Source of the DNA: Caenispirillum salinarum_A
GTDB lineage: Bacteria > Pseudomonadota > Alphaproteobacteria > Rhodospirillales > Rhodospirillaceae
Reading direction: 5' to 3'
Length of the DNA stretch: 64,000 nt
Assembly: GCF_044803115.1 (NCBI RefSeq)
Contig: NZ_CP085224.1
Location: forward strand, 3,224,001-3,288,000
Part shown: positions 1 through 8,933 of the stretch, in pieces
Position numbering within the stretch: position 1 is the first letter of the stretch
Layout of the letters: each line of letters opens with the position of its first letter
Notes under the pieces: model-generated
Seen by the model: only the letters and a program-made list of their open reading frames with translations
Databases searched by the model: none
Told to the model about the DNA's origin: nothing
Position numbers and translations under genes: made by a program

Positions 1-306
1 CGCCGCCTGCCAGTCCATCCAGGCTTCCTGGCCGAACCGCGCCGGCGCTTCCGCCGGGCACAACCGACCCGGGCCGTGGGTGGCGGCAAGGTAGCGGACG
101 ATGACGTTGGACTCCCAGACCACCACGTTCCCGTCCTTCAGGGTCGGCACCATGCCAGGGGGGTTCATGGCACGGTATTCGGCCGTGTCCGTGCCGCCGA
201 ACGCCCCGCCCGCGTCGATGCGCTCGAACGGCAGGTCCAGTTCGGCGCAGGTCCACAGCACTTTCTGCACGTTGATGGAATTGGCGCGGCCCCAGATGGT
301 GAACAT
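1..306 (-). CDS. Glutathione S-transferase, N-terminal part (cut by window edge)
   Basis: The reading frame starts at an ATG at 306 and runs off the left edge, so only about 102 residues are seen. They begin MFTIWGRANSINVQKVLW and contain NPPGMVPTLKDG and WESNVIVRYL. These are the thioredoxin-like N-terminal domain signatures of soluble glutathione S-transferases: the cis-proline VPTL segment and the E-S pair that binds the gamma-glutamyl group. The family conjugates or reduces electrophiles with glutathione in the cytoplasm. The gene lies 10 bases downstream of the malonyl-CoA decarboxylase gene on the same strand, so it may be the last gene of the malonate operon. No functional link to malonate is evident. 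Confidence 0.85.
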   Translation of the reverse strand, partial: MFTIWGRANSINVQKVLWTCAELDLPFERIDAGGAFGGTDTAEYRAMNPPGMVPTLKDGNVVVWESNVIVRYLAATHGPGRLCPAEAPARFGQEAWMDWQAA

Positions 307-316
307 GGCCTGCCCC

Positions 317-1693
317 TCAGCGCTTCAACAAGGTGCGCACGGCGCTTGAGGTCACCACCTGGCCGCCGTTGTAGGCCTCGTGGTTCTTCTCGATGTCGGG
401 CAGGTTGTAAAGGTAGTTCACCATGATGCCGTGCGACTGCTTCATCCCCCGCTTCGACGTGTCCGCCAGCCAGTTGATGCGCTCCAGCCGCGCGCCGTTG
501 TTGAGGTGGAAGCGCGCCACCGGGTCCAGCGGACGGTCGCCGCCCCGCTTTTCCTCCACCAGATAGCGCGCGCACAGGCGGGTGAGCGGCTTCTTGACGA
601 CGGCCTCCTGGTCGGCGTTCTCGCGCCAGCTGCCCGTCTCCAGAATCTCCTTGAAGGAGCCCTTCGCACCTTCCTTGGGGCGCAGGCCGCGCACCTTGCC
701 GTGTTCGTCGTCGGTCAGCAGGTCCGGATCGCCGGCCGCCATGGTCCTCTCCAGCCAGCGGCGGAAGCCCGGCACCGGGGAAAGGGTCGAGAACGTGGTG
801 ATGTTGGGCAGCTCGCGCCGCAGATGGTCCACCACCCGCTTGATGAGGAAGTCCCCAAGCGAGATGCCGCGCAGGCCCGGCTGGGTAGAGGAGATGGAAT
901 AGAAGATGGCTGTGTCGGCCTTTTCCGGGTCGCCCTCCGGCGCCTTTTCATCCAGCAGTGCCTGCACGTTGCCCGCCAGCCCCTTGACCAGCGCCACCTG
1001 GACGAAGATCAGCGGCTCGTCGGGCATGCGCGGGTGGAAAAAGGCGAAACAGCGGCGATCGGACTCCAGCCGGTTCTTGAGGTCGGCCCACGAGCGGATC
1101 TCGTGAACGGCCTCGTATCCCATCAGCTTTTCCAGGATGTGCGCCGGCGAGCGCCAGGTGATCTGCTCCATGCTCATGAAGCCGATGTCGAACCACGACG
1201 TCAGCAGGCCCTGGAAATCGTGCTCCAGCGGCAGCAGCGCCGGTTCCTGGTCCAGCATGGTCAGAAGGTCCGCGCGCAGGTCCACCAGGAACTTGAAGCC
1301 GTCCGGCAGGCTGGTCATCTGCCGCAAAAGCTTTACGCGCTTGGTGTCCAGCACCTGCTTGACGCGCTTTTCCTCGTCCGCCGCCTGTTTGAAGTCGTCG
1401 GCGGCCTCCCACGCCTCGACGGCCTTGCGGAAGGCGTCGCGGTCGATGCCGAAGTCACACGACAGCATCACCAGGAACCGCCGCCGCCCCTCCGGCGAAA
1501 GCTGAAGGTAGAGCCGGCCGATCTCGGCGGCGCGGGCGCGGGCGGTGACGGCGCCGCCGATGCCGGAGACGCATTCCTCCACCCGCTGGCGCAGCACCTC
1601 GGCCCCGCCCTTTTCCAGGTCGCGCTCCACCACGCTGCGGCCGAGCCGCGCCTTCTTTGCGATGTCGCGCCAAACGGCACCCAGGTCCAGCAT
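317..1693 (-). CDS. matA: Malonyl-CoA decarboxylase
   Basis: 458 residues; the enzyme converts malonyl-CoA to acetyl-CoA and CO2. Family motifs are present: YSISSTQPGLRGISLGDFLI (about residues 267-286) and RFHLNNGARLERINW (about 394-408), which holds the conserved catalytic His region. An open frame continues upstream to 1780. I chose the ATG at 1693 because family proteins begin near here and because it overlaps the stop of the TRAP large permease as TGATG, which implies coupling. The gene ends the transporter operon on this strand; the partner malonyl-CoA synthetase is divergently encoded at 5468. Length is normal for bacterial MatA. Confidence 0.93.
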   Translation of the reverse strand: MLDLGAVWRDIAKKARLGRSVVERDLEKGGAEVLRQRVEECVSGIGGAVTARARAAEIGRLYLQLSPEGRRRFLVMLSCDFGIDRDAFRKAVEAWEAADDFKQAADEEKRVKQVLDTKRVKLLRQMTSLPDGFKFLVDLRADLLTMLDQEPALLPLEHDFQGLLTSWFDIGFMSMEQITWRSPAHILEKLMGYEAVHEIRSWADLKNRLESDRRCFAFFHPRMPDEPLIFVQVALVKGLAGNVQALLDEKAPEGDPEKADTAIFYSISSTQPGLRGISLGDFLIKRVVDHLRRELPNITTFSTLSPVPGFRRWLERTMAAGDPDLLTDDEHGKVRGLRPKEGAKGSFKEILETGSWRENADQEAVVKKPLTRLCARYLVEEKRGGDRPLDPVARFHLNNGARLERINWLADTSKRGMKQSHGIMVNYLYNLPDIEKNHEAYNGGQVVTSSAVRTLLKR

Positions 1694-3009
1694 CAGATCT
1701 GCTCCCCGAAGACGAGGTCCGGCAGGAAGGTGGCAATCTCGGGGAAGAAGCACAGCAGCACGATGCCCAGCACCATGCATCCCACATAGGGGATGGAACC
1801 GCGCAGGATGGTGCCCAGGTTCACGTCGGGCGCGATGCCGTTGATGACGTAGAGGTTCAGGCCGACCGGCGGCGTGATGAGCCCGATCTCCATGTTAATG
1901 GTCAGCACGGCGGCGAACCAGATGGGGTCGAAACCGGCGCTGACGATGATGGGCAGCAGCACCGGCATGGCCATGAGGATCACGCCGGCCGGCGGAATGA
2001 AGAACCCGGCGATCAGCAGGAAGACGTTGATGCAGGCCATCAGCACCCAGCGGTTGACGTCCAGGTCCGCGATCCAGGCCGCCAGCGACTGGGTGATGAA
2101 CAGCAGCGACAGCATGTAGGCGAACAGTTCCGCCGTGCCGATGATGAGCAGGATCATCACCGACTCGCGCATGGTCGCCCGCAGCACCTCCCACAGTTCC
2201 GCGCCCTTCCACATGCGGTAGATGATGACCGCCATCAGCAGGCACAGCAGCGCGCCCACGCCGGCGGCTTCGGAGGGCGTTGCGACACCGCCGTAGAGGA
2301 CGAACAGCACCGCGATCACGATTGCCAGGAACGGCAGCACCTTGGGCAGGGCGGTGAATTTCTCCTTCCAGGTGAACACCCGGTCGGCGCCCGTCAGCTT
2401 GTAGCCCTGGCGCCAGGCGTCGAACAGCGACCACGCGATGAACAGCAGCACCAGCATCAGGCCGGGGCCGAGGCCCGCCAGGAACAGTCGCCCGATGGAG
2501 CTTTCCGTCGCGATGCCATACAGGATCATCGTCACCGACGGCGGGATCAGGATGCCCAGCGTGCCGCCGGCCGCGATGGAGCCGGTCGCCAGCGAGGCCG
2601 GATAGCCGCGCTTGCGCATCTCGGGTATGCCCATCTTGCCGATGGCGGCACAGGTCGCCGGCGAGGAACCCGACAGCGCCGAGAAGATGGCGCAGGCGCC
2701 CAGGTTGGAGATCACCAGCCCGCCCGGCACGCGGTAGAGCCAGCGGTCCAGCGCCTCGTACAGGTCCCCGCCGGCGCGCGAGGAGGCGACCGCCGCGCCC
2801 ATCAGGATGAACATGGGAATGGCCAGCAGGCCGAAGCTGTTCAGGTAGCCGAACAGGGATTCGGCCACGAAGTCCAGCATCCCGAAACCCTCGAAGACCA
2901 CGAGGAAGCCGACGGCCACGCCGCCCAGCGCAAAGGCCACGGGAACACCGACCATGAGCAGGCCGATGGTGATGACGAGGACGATCAGTCCCAGGGTGAG
3001 TTCGCTCAT
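1693..3009 (-). CDS. matM: TRAP transporter large permease (DctM family), probable malonate carrier
   Basis: 438 residues, almost entirely hydrophobic, with about 12 membrane segments. It matches the DctM/SiaM large subunit, including the motif ALSGSSPATCAAIGKMGIPE, which is typical of TRAP-M proteins. It is the channel subunit that uses a Na+ or H+ gradient to import a carboxylate delivered by the periplasmic binding protein. Its start overlaps the small permease by 4 bases (3006-3009) and its stop overlaps the decarboxylase start. The malonate assignment is inferred from the operon: matA, matB and a GntR regulator surround it, as in the MatPQM systems described in rhizobia. Confidence 0.9.
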   Translation of the reverse strand: MSELTLGLIVLVITIGLLMVGVPVAFALGGVAVGFLVVFEGFGMLDFVAESLFGYLNSFGLLAIPMFILMGAAVASSRAGGDLYEALDRWLYRVPGGLVISNLGACAIFSALSGSSPATCAAIGKMGIPEMRKRGYPASLATGSIAAGGTLGILIPPSVTMILYGIATESSIGRLFLAGLGPGLMLVLLFIAWSLFDAWRQGYKLTGADRVFTWKEKFTALPKVLPFLAIVIAVLFVLYGGVATPSEAAGVGALLCLLMAVIIYRMWKGAELWEVLRATMRESVMILLIIGTAELFAYMLSLLFITQSLAAWIADLDVNRWVLMACINVFLLIAGFFIPPAGVILMAMPVLLPIIVSAGFDPIWFAAVLTINMEIGLITPPVGLNLYVINGIAPDVNLGTILRGSIPYVGCMVLGIVLLCFFPEIATFLPDLVFGEQI

Positions 3010-3560
3010 TTACCGACCAAGTCCTCTTCGGCAAGGCCCAGCTTCAGGCCTTCATCGTCCGCGATCCCGAACGGCGCCTCGCGGCCCGTCAGGACGGCAG
3101 CCATCTCGACGATCAGTTGCAGGCTCAGCAGCGTCAGCCCGATCGGCATGGACATGTAGACGGCCCACAGGGGCGGCCCCCAGACGGTGTCGGTCGTCCA
3201 GTCTTTCACCCAGGCCTCGTGCAGGAAAATCCATGATTTCCAGGCCAGCAGCACGCAGAACAGGAACGAGACGATGAACGACACCACCGCCAGCACCATG
3301 CGCATGCGCGGCTTGGACCACAGCGGCAGCAGGTCGACATAGACGTGCCCGCGCGTCATCAGAACGTAGGGACTGCCGATGAAGACGGAGGCGATCAGCA
3401 GATAGGCCGCCAGCTCCGTCTGCCACACGGTGGATTGGTTCAGCACATAGCGGACGAACACCATCTGGCAGACCACCAGCGTGGCGACCAGGATGAACGC
3501 GGCGGCGAAAACGCCGGCAATGCGCGAGACGGCGGAGACGCCTTTGATGAAGGCACCCAT
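3006..3560 (-). CDS. matQ: TRAP transporter small permease (DctQ family)
   Basis: 184 residues with four predicted membrane segments (about residues 13-35, 47-65, 88-108 and 130-150). It shows the DctQ pattern of a WQTELAAYLLI segment and a basic cytoplasmic loop. It pairs with the large permease in the inner membrane; TRAP transporters need both. It overlaps matM by ATGA. It is separated from the upstream binding-protein gene by an 84-base gap holding a strong hairpin. The substrate, malonate, is inferred from the neighbours only. Confidence 0.87.
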   Translation of the reverse strand: MGAFIKGVSAVSRIAGVFAAAFILVATLVVCQMVFVRYVLNQSTVWQTELAAYLLIASVFIGSPYVLMTRGHVYVDLLPLWSKPRMRMVLAVVSFIVSFLFCVLLAWKSWIFLHEAWVKDWTTDTVWGPPLWAVYMSMPIGLTLLSLQLIVEMAAVLTGREAPFGIADDEGLKLGLAEEDLVGK

Positions 3561-3584
3561 GGAAGGCTCCCGGACAGGAAGGGG

Positions 3585-3623
3585 CCGGCCGCCGGGCGGG
3601 AGGGAACGGTGCCCGGCGGCCGG
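3585..3623 (-). other. Strong intercistronic hairpin between binding-protein and permease genes
   Basis: A perfect 13-bp inverted repeat (3585-3597 with 3611-3623, arm CCGGCCGCCGGGC) has a 13-base loop and no U-tract. It sits after the matP stop and before matQ. In many binding-protein operons such a structure protects the 3' end of the binding-protein transcript or causes partial termination, giving more binding protein than permease. That role is inferred here. Confidence 0.6.
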
Positions 3624-3644
3624 TCGACAGGCGGCGGAGTGTGA

Positions 3645-4637
3645 TCAGTCCACGGACAGCGCCTTGTCGATCAGCTCCTGCCCGTTGGGCACGGATTCGG
3701 CGAAGTTCTTGTAGGAACTCTTGGCCGCGATGTCGCGCCACGCCTGGAACTGCTCCGGCGTCATGGTGGCGATCTCGACGTCGTTCTCCTTGAAGACCTT
3801 CACCATGTTCTCGTCGGCGTCCTTCGCCGCCTGGGCGGCGTATTCCTCGGCCTTGTCGCCGGCGGCCTTGATGGCCTCCTGCGCCTCGGGCGACAGATCC
3901 TCGAACGATGCCTTGGACATGACGATGGGCTCGTACATGAACCAGAGCGCGGTGTCGCCCGGCGGGGTCAGGCAGTCCACCTGCTCGTAGATCCGGTACG
4001 ACACGAAGCTTTCCGAGCTGGTGTTGGCGGCGTCCAGCACACCCGTCTGCATGGCGGTGTAGATTTCCGACGACGGCATGGAGGCGATGGAGGCTCCGGC
4101 CTCGGCCAGCATCTCCTCGAACGACGAACCGGCGGCGCGGGTGGACTTGCCCTTCACGTCGGCGGGCTCGACGATGCATTCCTCCTTGCCGACGAAACCG
4201 CCCGCCAGCCAGGTGTCGGCCAGCACCATGACGCCGGCCTCGTTCATGATGTCCTTGATGTCCTGCATGAACTCGGAATCGTTCAGGCGCTTGGCGTGGT
4301 CGTGGCTTTTCACCAGCGCCGGCATCAGGGTGGCGTTGAACTCCGGGTGGCGGCCGGCGGCATAGGCCAGCGGGAAGGCGGAGATGTCGATCTGGCCGCC
4401 GGTCAGGGCGCCCCACTGCTCCTTCGCCTTCACCAGCGATTCACCGGGATACACCCGGACCTTCACGCCGGTGTCGGACTTTTCCATCTCCTTGGCGATG
4501 ATCTGGACCATCTCGTCGCGCATGTCGCCGGTGCCGCCCGGCCACTGGTGCGAGGCCCGAAGGGTCTCGGCGGCGGCGGCACCCGACATGCCCACGACAA
4601 GCGCGGCGGCGGCCGCCGCGGTAAGATTCTTTCGCAT
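3645..4637 (-). CDS. matP: TRAP transporter periplasmic substrate-binding protein (DctP family)
   Basis: 330 residues with a Sec signal peptide (MRKNLTAAAAAALVVGMSG, then an AAA-AE cleavage region near residue 23). The body has the DctP fold markers: ASHQWPGGTGDMRDEM near the N-terminus, YPGESLVKAKEQW, and a carboxylate-binding region around GVLDAANTSSESFVSYRIYE. It binds the solute in the periplasm and hands it to the permeases. It is the first gene of the matPQM-matA operon and diverges from the GntR regulator. A malonate ligand is inferred from the enzymes encoded alongside; the sequence alone would also allow another dicarboxylate. Confidence 0.9.
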   Translation of the reverse strand: MRKNLTAAAAAALVVGMSGAAAAETLRASHQWPGGTGDMRDEMVQIIAKEMEKSDTGVKVRVYPGESLVKAKEQWGALTGGQIDISAFPLAYAAGRHPEFNATLMPALVKSHDHAKRLNDSEFMQDIKDIMNEAGVMVLADTWLAGGFVGKEECIVEPADVKGKSTRAAGSSFEEMLAEAGASIASMPSSEIYTAMQTGVLDAANTSSESFVSYRIYEQVDCLTPPGDTALWFMYEPIVMSKASFEDLSPEAQEAIKAAGDKAEEYAAQAAKDADENMVKVFKENDVEIATMTPEQFQAWRDIAAKSSYKNFAESVPNGQELIDKALSVD

Positions 4638-4747
4638 GGACGTGCTCCCTAGTCATTGTTGCGGCGCGGTTGGTCCGCGCTCGGCAACATCAAGCGTGAC
4701 AAGCCCGACTTAGCTTGTAAAGAATATTGTGCGCCAGCGAGCCTCTG

Positions 4748-4757
4748 TGGCATACCA
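4748..4757. promoter_or_regulatory. Candidate GntR/FCD operator in the matP-matR divergent promoter
   Basis: The 10-mer TGGCATACCA is an imperfect palindrome (8 of 10 positions) of the TGGTATACCA type bound by FCD-class GntR regulators. It lies 37 bases before the regulator start, in the 156-base divergent gap. The assignment rests on resemblance and position only. Confidence 0.4.
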
Positions 4758-4793
4758 GAATGTGACGCAGGGGCGACAGAAGGGAGAGCGGGC

Positions 4794-5471
4794 ATGGCAG
4801 AGGACGAGCAGACCCAGTCGCAGCGGGTGCTCGAAATGCTGGAGAACGCCATCGGGCGGGGCCGGCTTGGGCCGGGCGAACGTCTGGACGAGCGCGAACT
4901 GGCGGAGCGCTTCGGCGTCTCCCGCACGCCCGTGCGCGAAGCCCTGCACAAGCTGTCCGTCCTGGGGTTCGTCCGCATCCGCCCGCGCGTGGGTGCGGCC
5001 GTCATCAAGCTGGACGCCGAGGACCTGATCGACCGTTTCGTGGTGATGGCCTCGCTGGAGGGCCTGTGCGCCCAGCTCGCCGCCCGCCGCATGAGCCGCG
5101 ACGAACACGAGCGACTGATCGAGCTGCACGAGGCCTGCGGGCGCGACGACGCCATGGCCGATCCCGACCTCTATTACGATCGCAACGTCGCCTTCCACGA
5201 GGCCATCTACGAAGGCGCCCACAACCCGTACCTGGCCGCCGAGACGCGCCGCATGCGCAACCGCCTGGCCTACTACCGCCGCAACCAGCTTCACCTGGGT
5301 CCGCGCGTCGCCAATTCCTACGACGAGCACTGGGACATCGTGCAGGCCATCATCAAGGGTCAGGCCGAGGCGGCGGAGACCATCATGCGCCGGCACGTCA
5401 ACGTGCAGGGCGACGGCGTGGCGGACATGCTTGCGACGGCCCGCCGCGCCGCCAGAAGGAGAACGGCATGA
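4794..5471 (+). CDS. matR: GntR-family (FCD) transcriptional regulator of malonate use
   Basis: 225 residues. The N-terminal winged helix (about 1-75) includes the GntR signature LDERELAERFGVSRTPVREAL. The C-terminal all-helical FCD effector domain has the expected metal/ligand residues, including D and H in YYDRNVAFHEAIY and H in RRHVNVQGDGV. An upstream in-frame ATG exists at 4656, but the ATG at 4794 is preceded by AGGGAGAG at ideal distance and gives the normal family length. The stop overlaps matB as ATGA, so the two are co-translated. By analogy with MatR/MdcY it is probably a malonate- or malonyl-CoA-responsive repressor of both divergent operons. Confidence 0.88.
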   Translation: MAEDEQTQSQRVLEMLENAIGRGRLGPGERLDERELAERFGVSRTPVREALHKLSVLGFVRIRPRVGAAVIKLDAEDLIDRFVVMASLEGLCAQLAARRMSRDEHERLIELHEACGRDDAMADPDLYYDRNVAFHEAIYEGAHNPYLAAETRRMRNRLAYYRRNQLHLGPRVANSYDEHWDIVQAIIKGQAEAAETIMRRHVNVQGDGVADMLATARRAARRRTA

Positions 5472-6979
5472 CCAACCTCTACCAGCACTTCCGCGCCGGC
5501 TGGAGCGATCCGGCCCGTCCCCTGATGCACACCGACGACGGCCGCACGGCCACCTACGGCGACCTGGACGGCCACACCGCCGCCTTCGGTGCCGCCCTGA
5601 AGGCCGCCGGGGTGAATAAGGGCGACCGCGTGGCGGTACAGGTGGAAAAGACGCCGGAGGCGGTGTTTCTGTATCTCGCATGCCAGCGCGTCGGCGCCGT
5701 CTACCTGCCGCTGAACACGGCCTACACGCTCTCGGAACTGGAGTACTTCCTGGGCGATGCAGAGCCGGTCGCCATGATCTGCCGGCCAAAGGACGAGGCC
5801 GACATCGGCGGCCTGTGCCAGCGCCTGGGCGTGGCCAACGTCTTCACGCTGGGCACCGGCGAGGGCAGCCTGCTGGACGCGGTCGCCAAGGCCGACACCG
5901 GCGGCTTCACCGACGAGGAGGTGGGAGAGGACGACCTTGCGGCGATCCTCTACACCTCGGGCACCACGGGACGGTCCAAGGGCGCCATGCTCACCCGCCG
6001 GGGCTTGCAGTCCAACGCCGAGGCGCTGGCGGAAGCGTGGCGGTTCACCGCCGACGACGTGCTGCTGCACGCCCTGCCCATCTTCCACATCCACGGCCTG
6101 TTCGTCGCCATCAACACCGTGCTGGCGAGCGGTGCGTCCATGATCTTCCAGGCGCGCTTCGACCCCGCCGCCGTGATCCGCGCCCTGCCCCGGGCGACCA
6201 CGATGATGGGCGTGCCCACCTTCTACGTCCGCCTGCTGGCGGAGGACAGCTTCACCCGCGACGTCGCCGGGCACATGCGGCTGTTCGTCTCGGGCTCCGC
6301 GCCGCTGCTGGAGGAGACCTTCCGCGCCTTCGAGGCCCGCACCGGCCATCGTATCCTGGAACGCTACGGCATGACCGAAACGGGCATGAACGCCTCCAAC
6401 CCCTACGACGGAGAGCGCAGGCCCGGCACGGTCGGCTTCCCGCTGCCCGGCGTCGCCATCCGCGCGGCGGCGGAGGACGGCACGGTGCTCGGCCGCGACG
6501 AGGTCGGCGTGCTGGAAGTGAAGGGTCCCAACGTCTTCGCCGGCTACTGGCGGATGCCCGAGAAGACGGCGGAGGAGTTCCGCCCCGACGGCTGGTTCAT
6601 CACCGGCGATGTCGGCAAGATCGACGCCGAGGGCTACGTGCACATCGTCGGCCGATCCAAGGACATGATCATTTCCGGCGGCTACAACGTCTATCCCAAA
6701 GAGATCGAGACGGTCATCGACGACATGGACGGCATCGGCGAGTCGGCCGTCATCGGCGTGCCCCACTCCGACTTCGGCGAGGGCGTGGTGGCGGTGGTGG
6801 TGCCCGAAGGCGACGCACCGCCGGCAGAGGCGGACATCATCGCCGCCGCACGACAGCACCTGGCCGGCTACAAGGCCCCGAAAAAGGTGTTCTTCGTTGA
6901 TGCCCTGCCCCGCAACACCATGGGAAAGGTGCAGAAGGCGGAATTGCGCAAGCGCTTCGCGGGCGCGTTCGACCAATAG
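5468..6979 (+). CDS. matB: Malonyl-CoA synthetase
   Basis: 503 residues, an ANL-superfamily acyl-CoA synthetase. Motifs are ILYTSGTTGRSKGAML (P-loop A3), ERYGMTETGMN (A5), DGWFITGDVGKID (A7/A8 hinge) and the C-terminal catalytic lysine region PRNTMGKVQKAELRK. It activates malonate with ATP and CoA to malonyl-CoA, the substrate of the divergently encoded decarboxylase. The malonate call rests on close resemblance to MatB-type sequences and on context; methylmalonate could also be a substrate. It is translationally coupled to matR. Confidence 0.9.
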   Translation: MTNLYQHFRAGWSDPARPLMHTDDGRTATYGDLDGHTAAFGAALKAAGVNKGDRVAVQVEKTPEAVFLYLACQRVGAVYLPLNTAYTLSELEYFLGDAEPVAMICRPKDEADIGGLCQRLGVANVFTLGTGEGSLLDAVAKADTGGFTDEEVGEDDLAAILYTSGTTGRSKGAMLTRRGLQSNAEALAEAWRFTADDVLLHALPIFHIHGLFVAINTVLASGASMIFQARFDPAAVIRALPRATTMMGVPTFYVRLLAEDSFTRDVAGHMRLFVSGSAPLLEETFRAFEARTGHRILERYGMTETGMNASNPYDGERRPGTVGFPLPGVAIRAAAEDGTVLGRDEVGVLEVKGPNVFAGYWRMPEKTAEEFRPDGWFITGDVGKIDAEGYVHIVGRSKDMIISGGYNVYPKEIETVIDDMDGIGESAVIGVPHSDFGEGVVAVVVPEGDAPPAEADIIAAARQHLAGYKAPKKVFFVDALPRNTMGKVQKAELRKRFAGAFDQ

Positions 6980-7097
6980 GAAGCGGATGGAGCCGGCGCG
7001 GGGGAGCCCGCCGAGGATAAAATGAGTCCTCCGCGAGCCGCCGCCGATCGGGCAGAGCGTTATGGCAAGCGCCTGGAAAAGACGCTAAAATCCCGAC

Positions 7098-8375
7098 ATG
7101 AGCGACACCCTCAACGACTGCTTCAAGTCGCCTGACGCCCTGCTTCGTCTTGACGACGCATTGGACACGCTGGCGGCGCGGCTGTTCCCGGTGGTGGACA
7201 CCGAAGACCTGCCCTTGACCAAGGCCGCCGGGCGCGTCCTGGCCGCTCCGCTCTGCGCAACCGTCGACAACCCGCGCTTCGACAATGCGGCCATGGACGG
7301 CTTCTGCGCACGCGCCGCCGACCTGAATGACCACAGCTCCACGGCCCTGCCCGCAGTCGGGCGCATCGCCGCCGGCAGCGCGCCTGAAGCGCCCCTCGCC
7401 CCGGGCACGGCGGCGCGAATCTTCACCGGCGCGCCCCTGCCGCAGGGTGCGGATGTGGTCGCGATGCAGGAAGATTGCACGCCGCATCCGTCCCTCGATG
7501 CCCCGGAGACGGTCACCTTCCCCTCCGGCCTGGGCGTGGGCAACTTCGTCCGGCGTGCCGGAGAGGACTTCAGCACCGGCGCCACCGTCCTCTCCTCCGG
7601 CCGCCGGCTGCGGCCGCAGGACGTGGCGATGGCCGCCGCCGCGGGCCATTCGACGGTGACGGTCTTCAAGCGCCTGAAGGCAGGCGTGCTGTCGACCGGC
7701 GACGAGATCGTGGAGCCCGGCCTGCCCCTCGGCCCCGCCCAGATCTACGGCAGCAACCGCTACGGCCTGATGGCCGCGCTGAGCGCGCTGGGCGCCGACG
7801 TGACAGATCTCGGCCACCTGCCCGACCGCCGCGACGCCACCGAGGCAGCCCTGGCCGCCGCCGGCGAAAGCCAGGACGTGGTCGTCACATCGGGCGGCGT
7901 GTCCGTCGGCGGCGAAGACCATGTGGTGGACGCCGTCCGGGCGCTGGGCGAGGTTCACGTGTGGCGGATGGCCGTCAAGCCGGGCAAGCCGACGACGCTG
8001 GGAACCGTGGGCCGCGCGGCCTTCATCGGCCTGCCGGGATATCCCGTCTCCAGCCTCGCCACCTTCATGATGGTCGCAAGGCCCGTCGTGTTGCGCCTGT
8101 CGGGCGCCCTGGCCGAGCCGCTGTTCCCCGGCGCCTTCCCGCTGCCGGCCGGCTTCAGCTTCAGCAAGAAGCACCGGCGCCGGCAGTTCGTCCGCGCCAG
8201 CATCGACCGGACCGGAGGCACGCCGGTGGTGCGCCTCTACCCGTCGCAGGAACCGCACGTCCTGTCCTCGATGATTGAGAGCGACGGCCTGGTGGACCTG
8301 CGCGAGGACTGCACCGGTGTTGCCGAGGGCGACATGGTCGATTTTATTCCCTATTCCAGCATCCTGCCGGCCTGA
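7098..8375 (+). CDS. moeA: Molybdopterin molybdenumtransferase MoeA, divergent paralogue
   Basis: 425 residues with the full MoeA domain order, ending in the MoeA C-terminal beta domain (about 345-425). Catalytic landmarks of E. coli MoeA are present: AMDG (Asp59), IFTGAPLP (Thr100), STGDE (Glu188) and SVGGED (Asp259 region). Two usually invariant spots differ: YDxNR is YGSNR, and GLPGNP is GLPGYP. MoeA ligates molybdate to adenylylated molybdopterin. A TAAAAT hexamer ends only six bases before the ATG, so the mRNA may be nearly leaderless. mobB and a second, more canonical moeA follow. Confidence 0.9.
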   Translation: MSDTLNDCFKSPDALLRLDDALDTLAARLFPVVDTEDLPLTKAAGRVLAAPLCATVDNPRFDNAAMDGFCARAADLNDHSSTALPAVGRIAAGSAPEAPLAPGTAARIFTGAPLPQGADVVAMQEDCTPHPSLDAPETVTFPSGLGVGNFVRRAGEDFSTGATVLSSGRRLRPQDVAMAAAAGHSTVTVFKRLKAGVLSTGDEIVEPGLPLGPAQIYGSNRYGLMAALSALGADVTDLGHLPDRRDATEAALAAAGESQDVVVTSGGVSVGGEDHVVDAVRALGEVHVWRMAVKPGKPTTLGTVGRAAFIGLPGYPVSSLATFMMVARPVVLRLSGALAEPLFPGAFPLPAGFSFSKKHRRRQFVRASIDRTGGTPVVRLYPSQEPHVLSSMIESDGLVDLREDCTGVAEGDMVDFIPYSSILPA

Positions 8376-8405
8376 CGGGCCGGCACAGGCAAGGATTCCG
8401 CGTTC

Positions 8406-8933
8406 ATGAAAGTGTTCGGACTGGCGGGGTGGAGCAACAGCGGAAAGACCACCCTGATGACGGCGGCCGTCGCCATCCTCACCCGCCGCGGCTTCCGCGT
8501 CTCCACCATCAAGCACGCCCACCACGCCTTCGACATCGACCGCCCAGGCAAGGACAGTTTCCGCCACCGCGAGGCCGGCGCGTCGGAGGTTCTCATCACC
8601 TCGGGCCGGCGCTGGGCGCTCATGCACGAACTGCGCGATGAGGACGAGCCGTCGCTGGAGGACATGGTGGCGCGCATGACGCCCGTGGACCTTCTGCTGG
8701 TGGAGGGCTTCAAGCGCCACCCCCACCCCAAGATCGAGGTCCACCGGCCGTCCTTCGGAAAGGACCCGTTGTGGCCTCAGGACGACACCGTGGTCGCCGT
8801 CGCCAGCGACGAGGGCCTGCCGGACCTGACCGACCGGCCGCGCCTTGACCTGAACGATCCCGAGGCCGTCGTGGACTTCATTCTGGACCACGTCGACCTG
8901 CCGCGCACCATGGGCATGGAGACCGCGCAATGA
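8406..8933 (+). CDS. mobB: Molybdopterin-guanine dinucleotide biosynthesis adapter MobB
   Basis: 175 residues, a P-loop GTPase-like protein. Walker A is GWSNSGKTTLM near residue 10, followed by STIKHAHHAFDIDRPGKDSFRHREAGA, shown here only by its family-typical pattern (KHxHHxFxxDxPGxDSxRHRxAGA). It also has LLLVEGFKRHPHPKIEVHR. MobB binds GTP and assists MobA in attaching GMP to the molybdenum cofactor, giving the bis-MGD form used by the formate dehydrogenase and NapA in this window. The stop overlaps the following moeA (ATGA). Confidence 0.93.
   Translation: MKVFGLAGWSNSGKTTLMTAAVAILTRRGFRVSTIKHAHHAFDIDRPGKDSFRHREAGASEVLITSGRRWALMHELRDEDEPSLEDMVARMTPVDLLLVEGFKRHPHPKIEVHRPSFGKDPLWPQDDTVVAVASDEGLPDLTDRPRLDLNDPEAVVDFILDHVDLPRTMGMETAQ

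Noticed and set aside
380..1789. Long plus-strand open frame opposite malonyl-CoA decarboxylase
   Set aside because: It is a GC-driven shadow with His/Gln/Arg-rich composition and no recognisable domain; the minus-strand gene has full family motifs.
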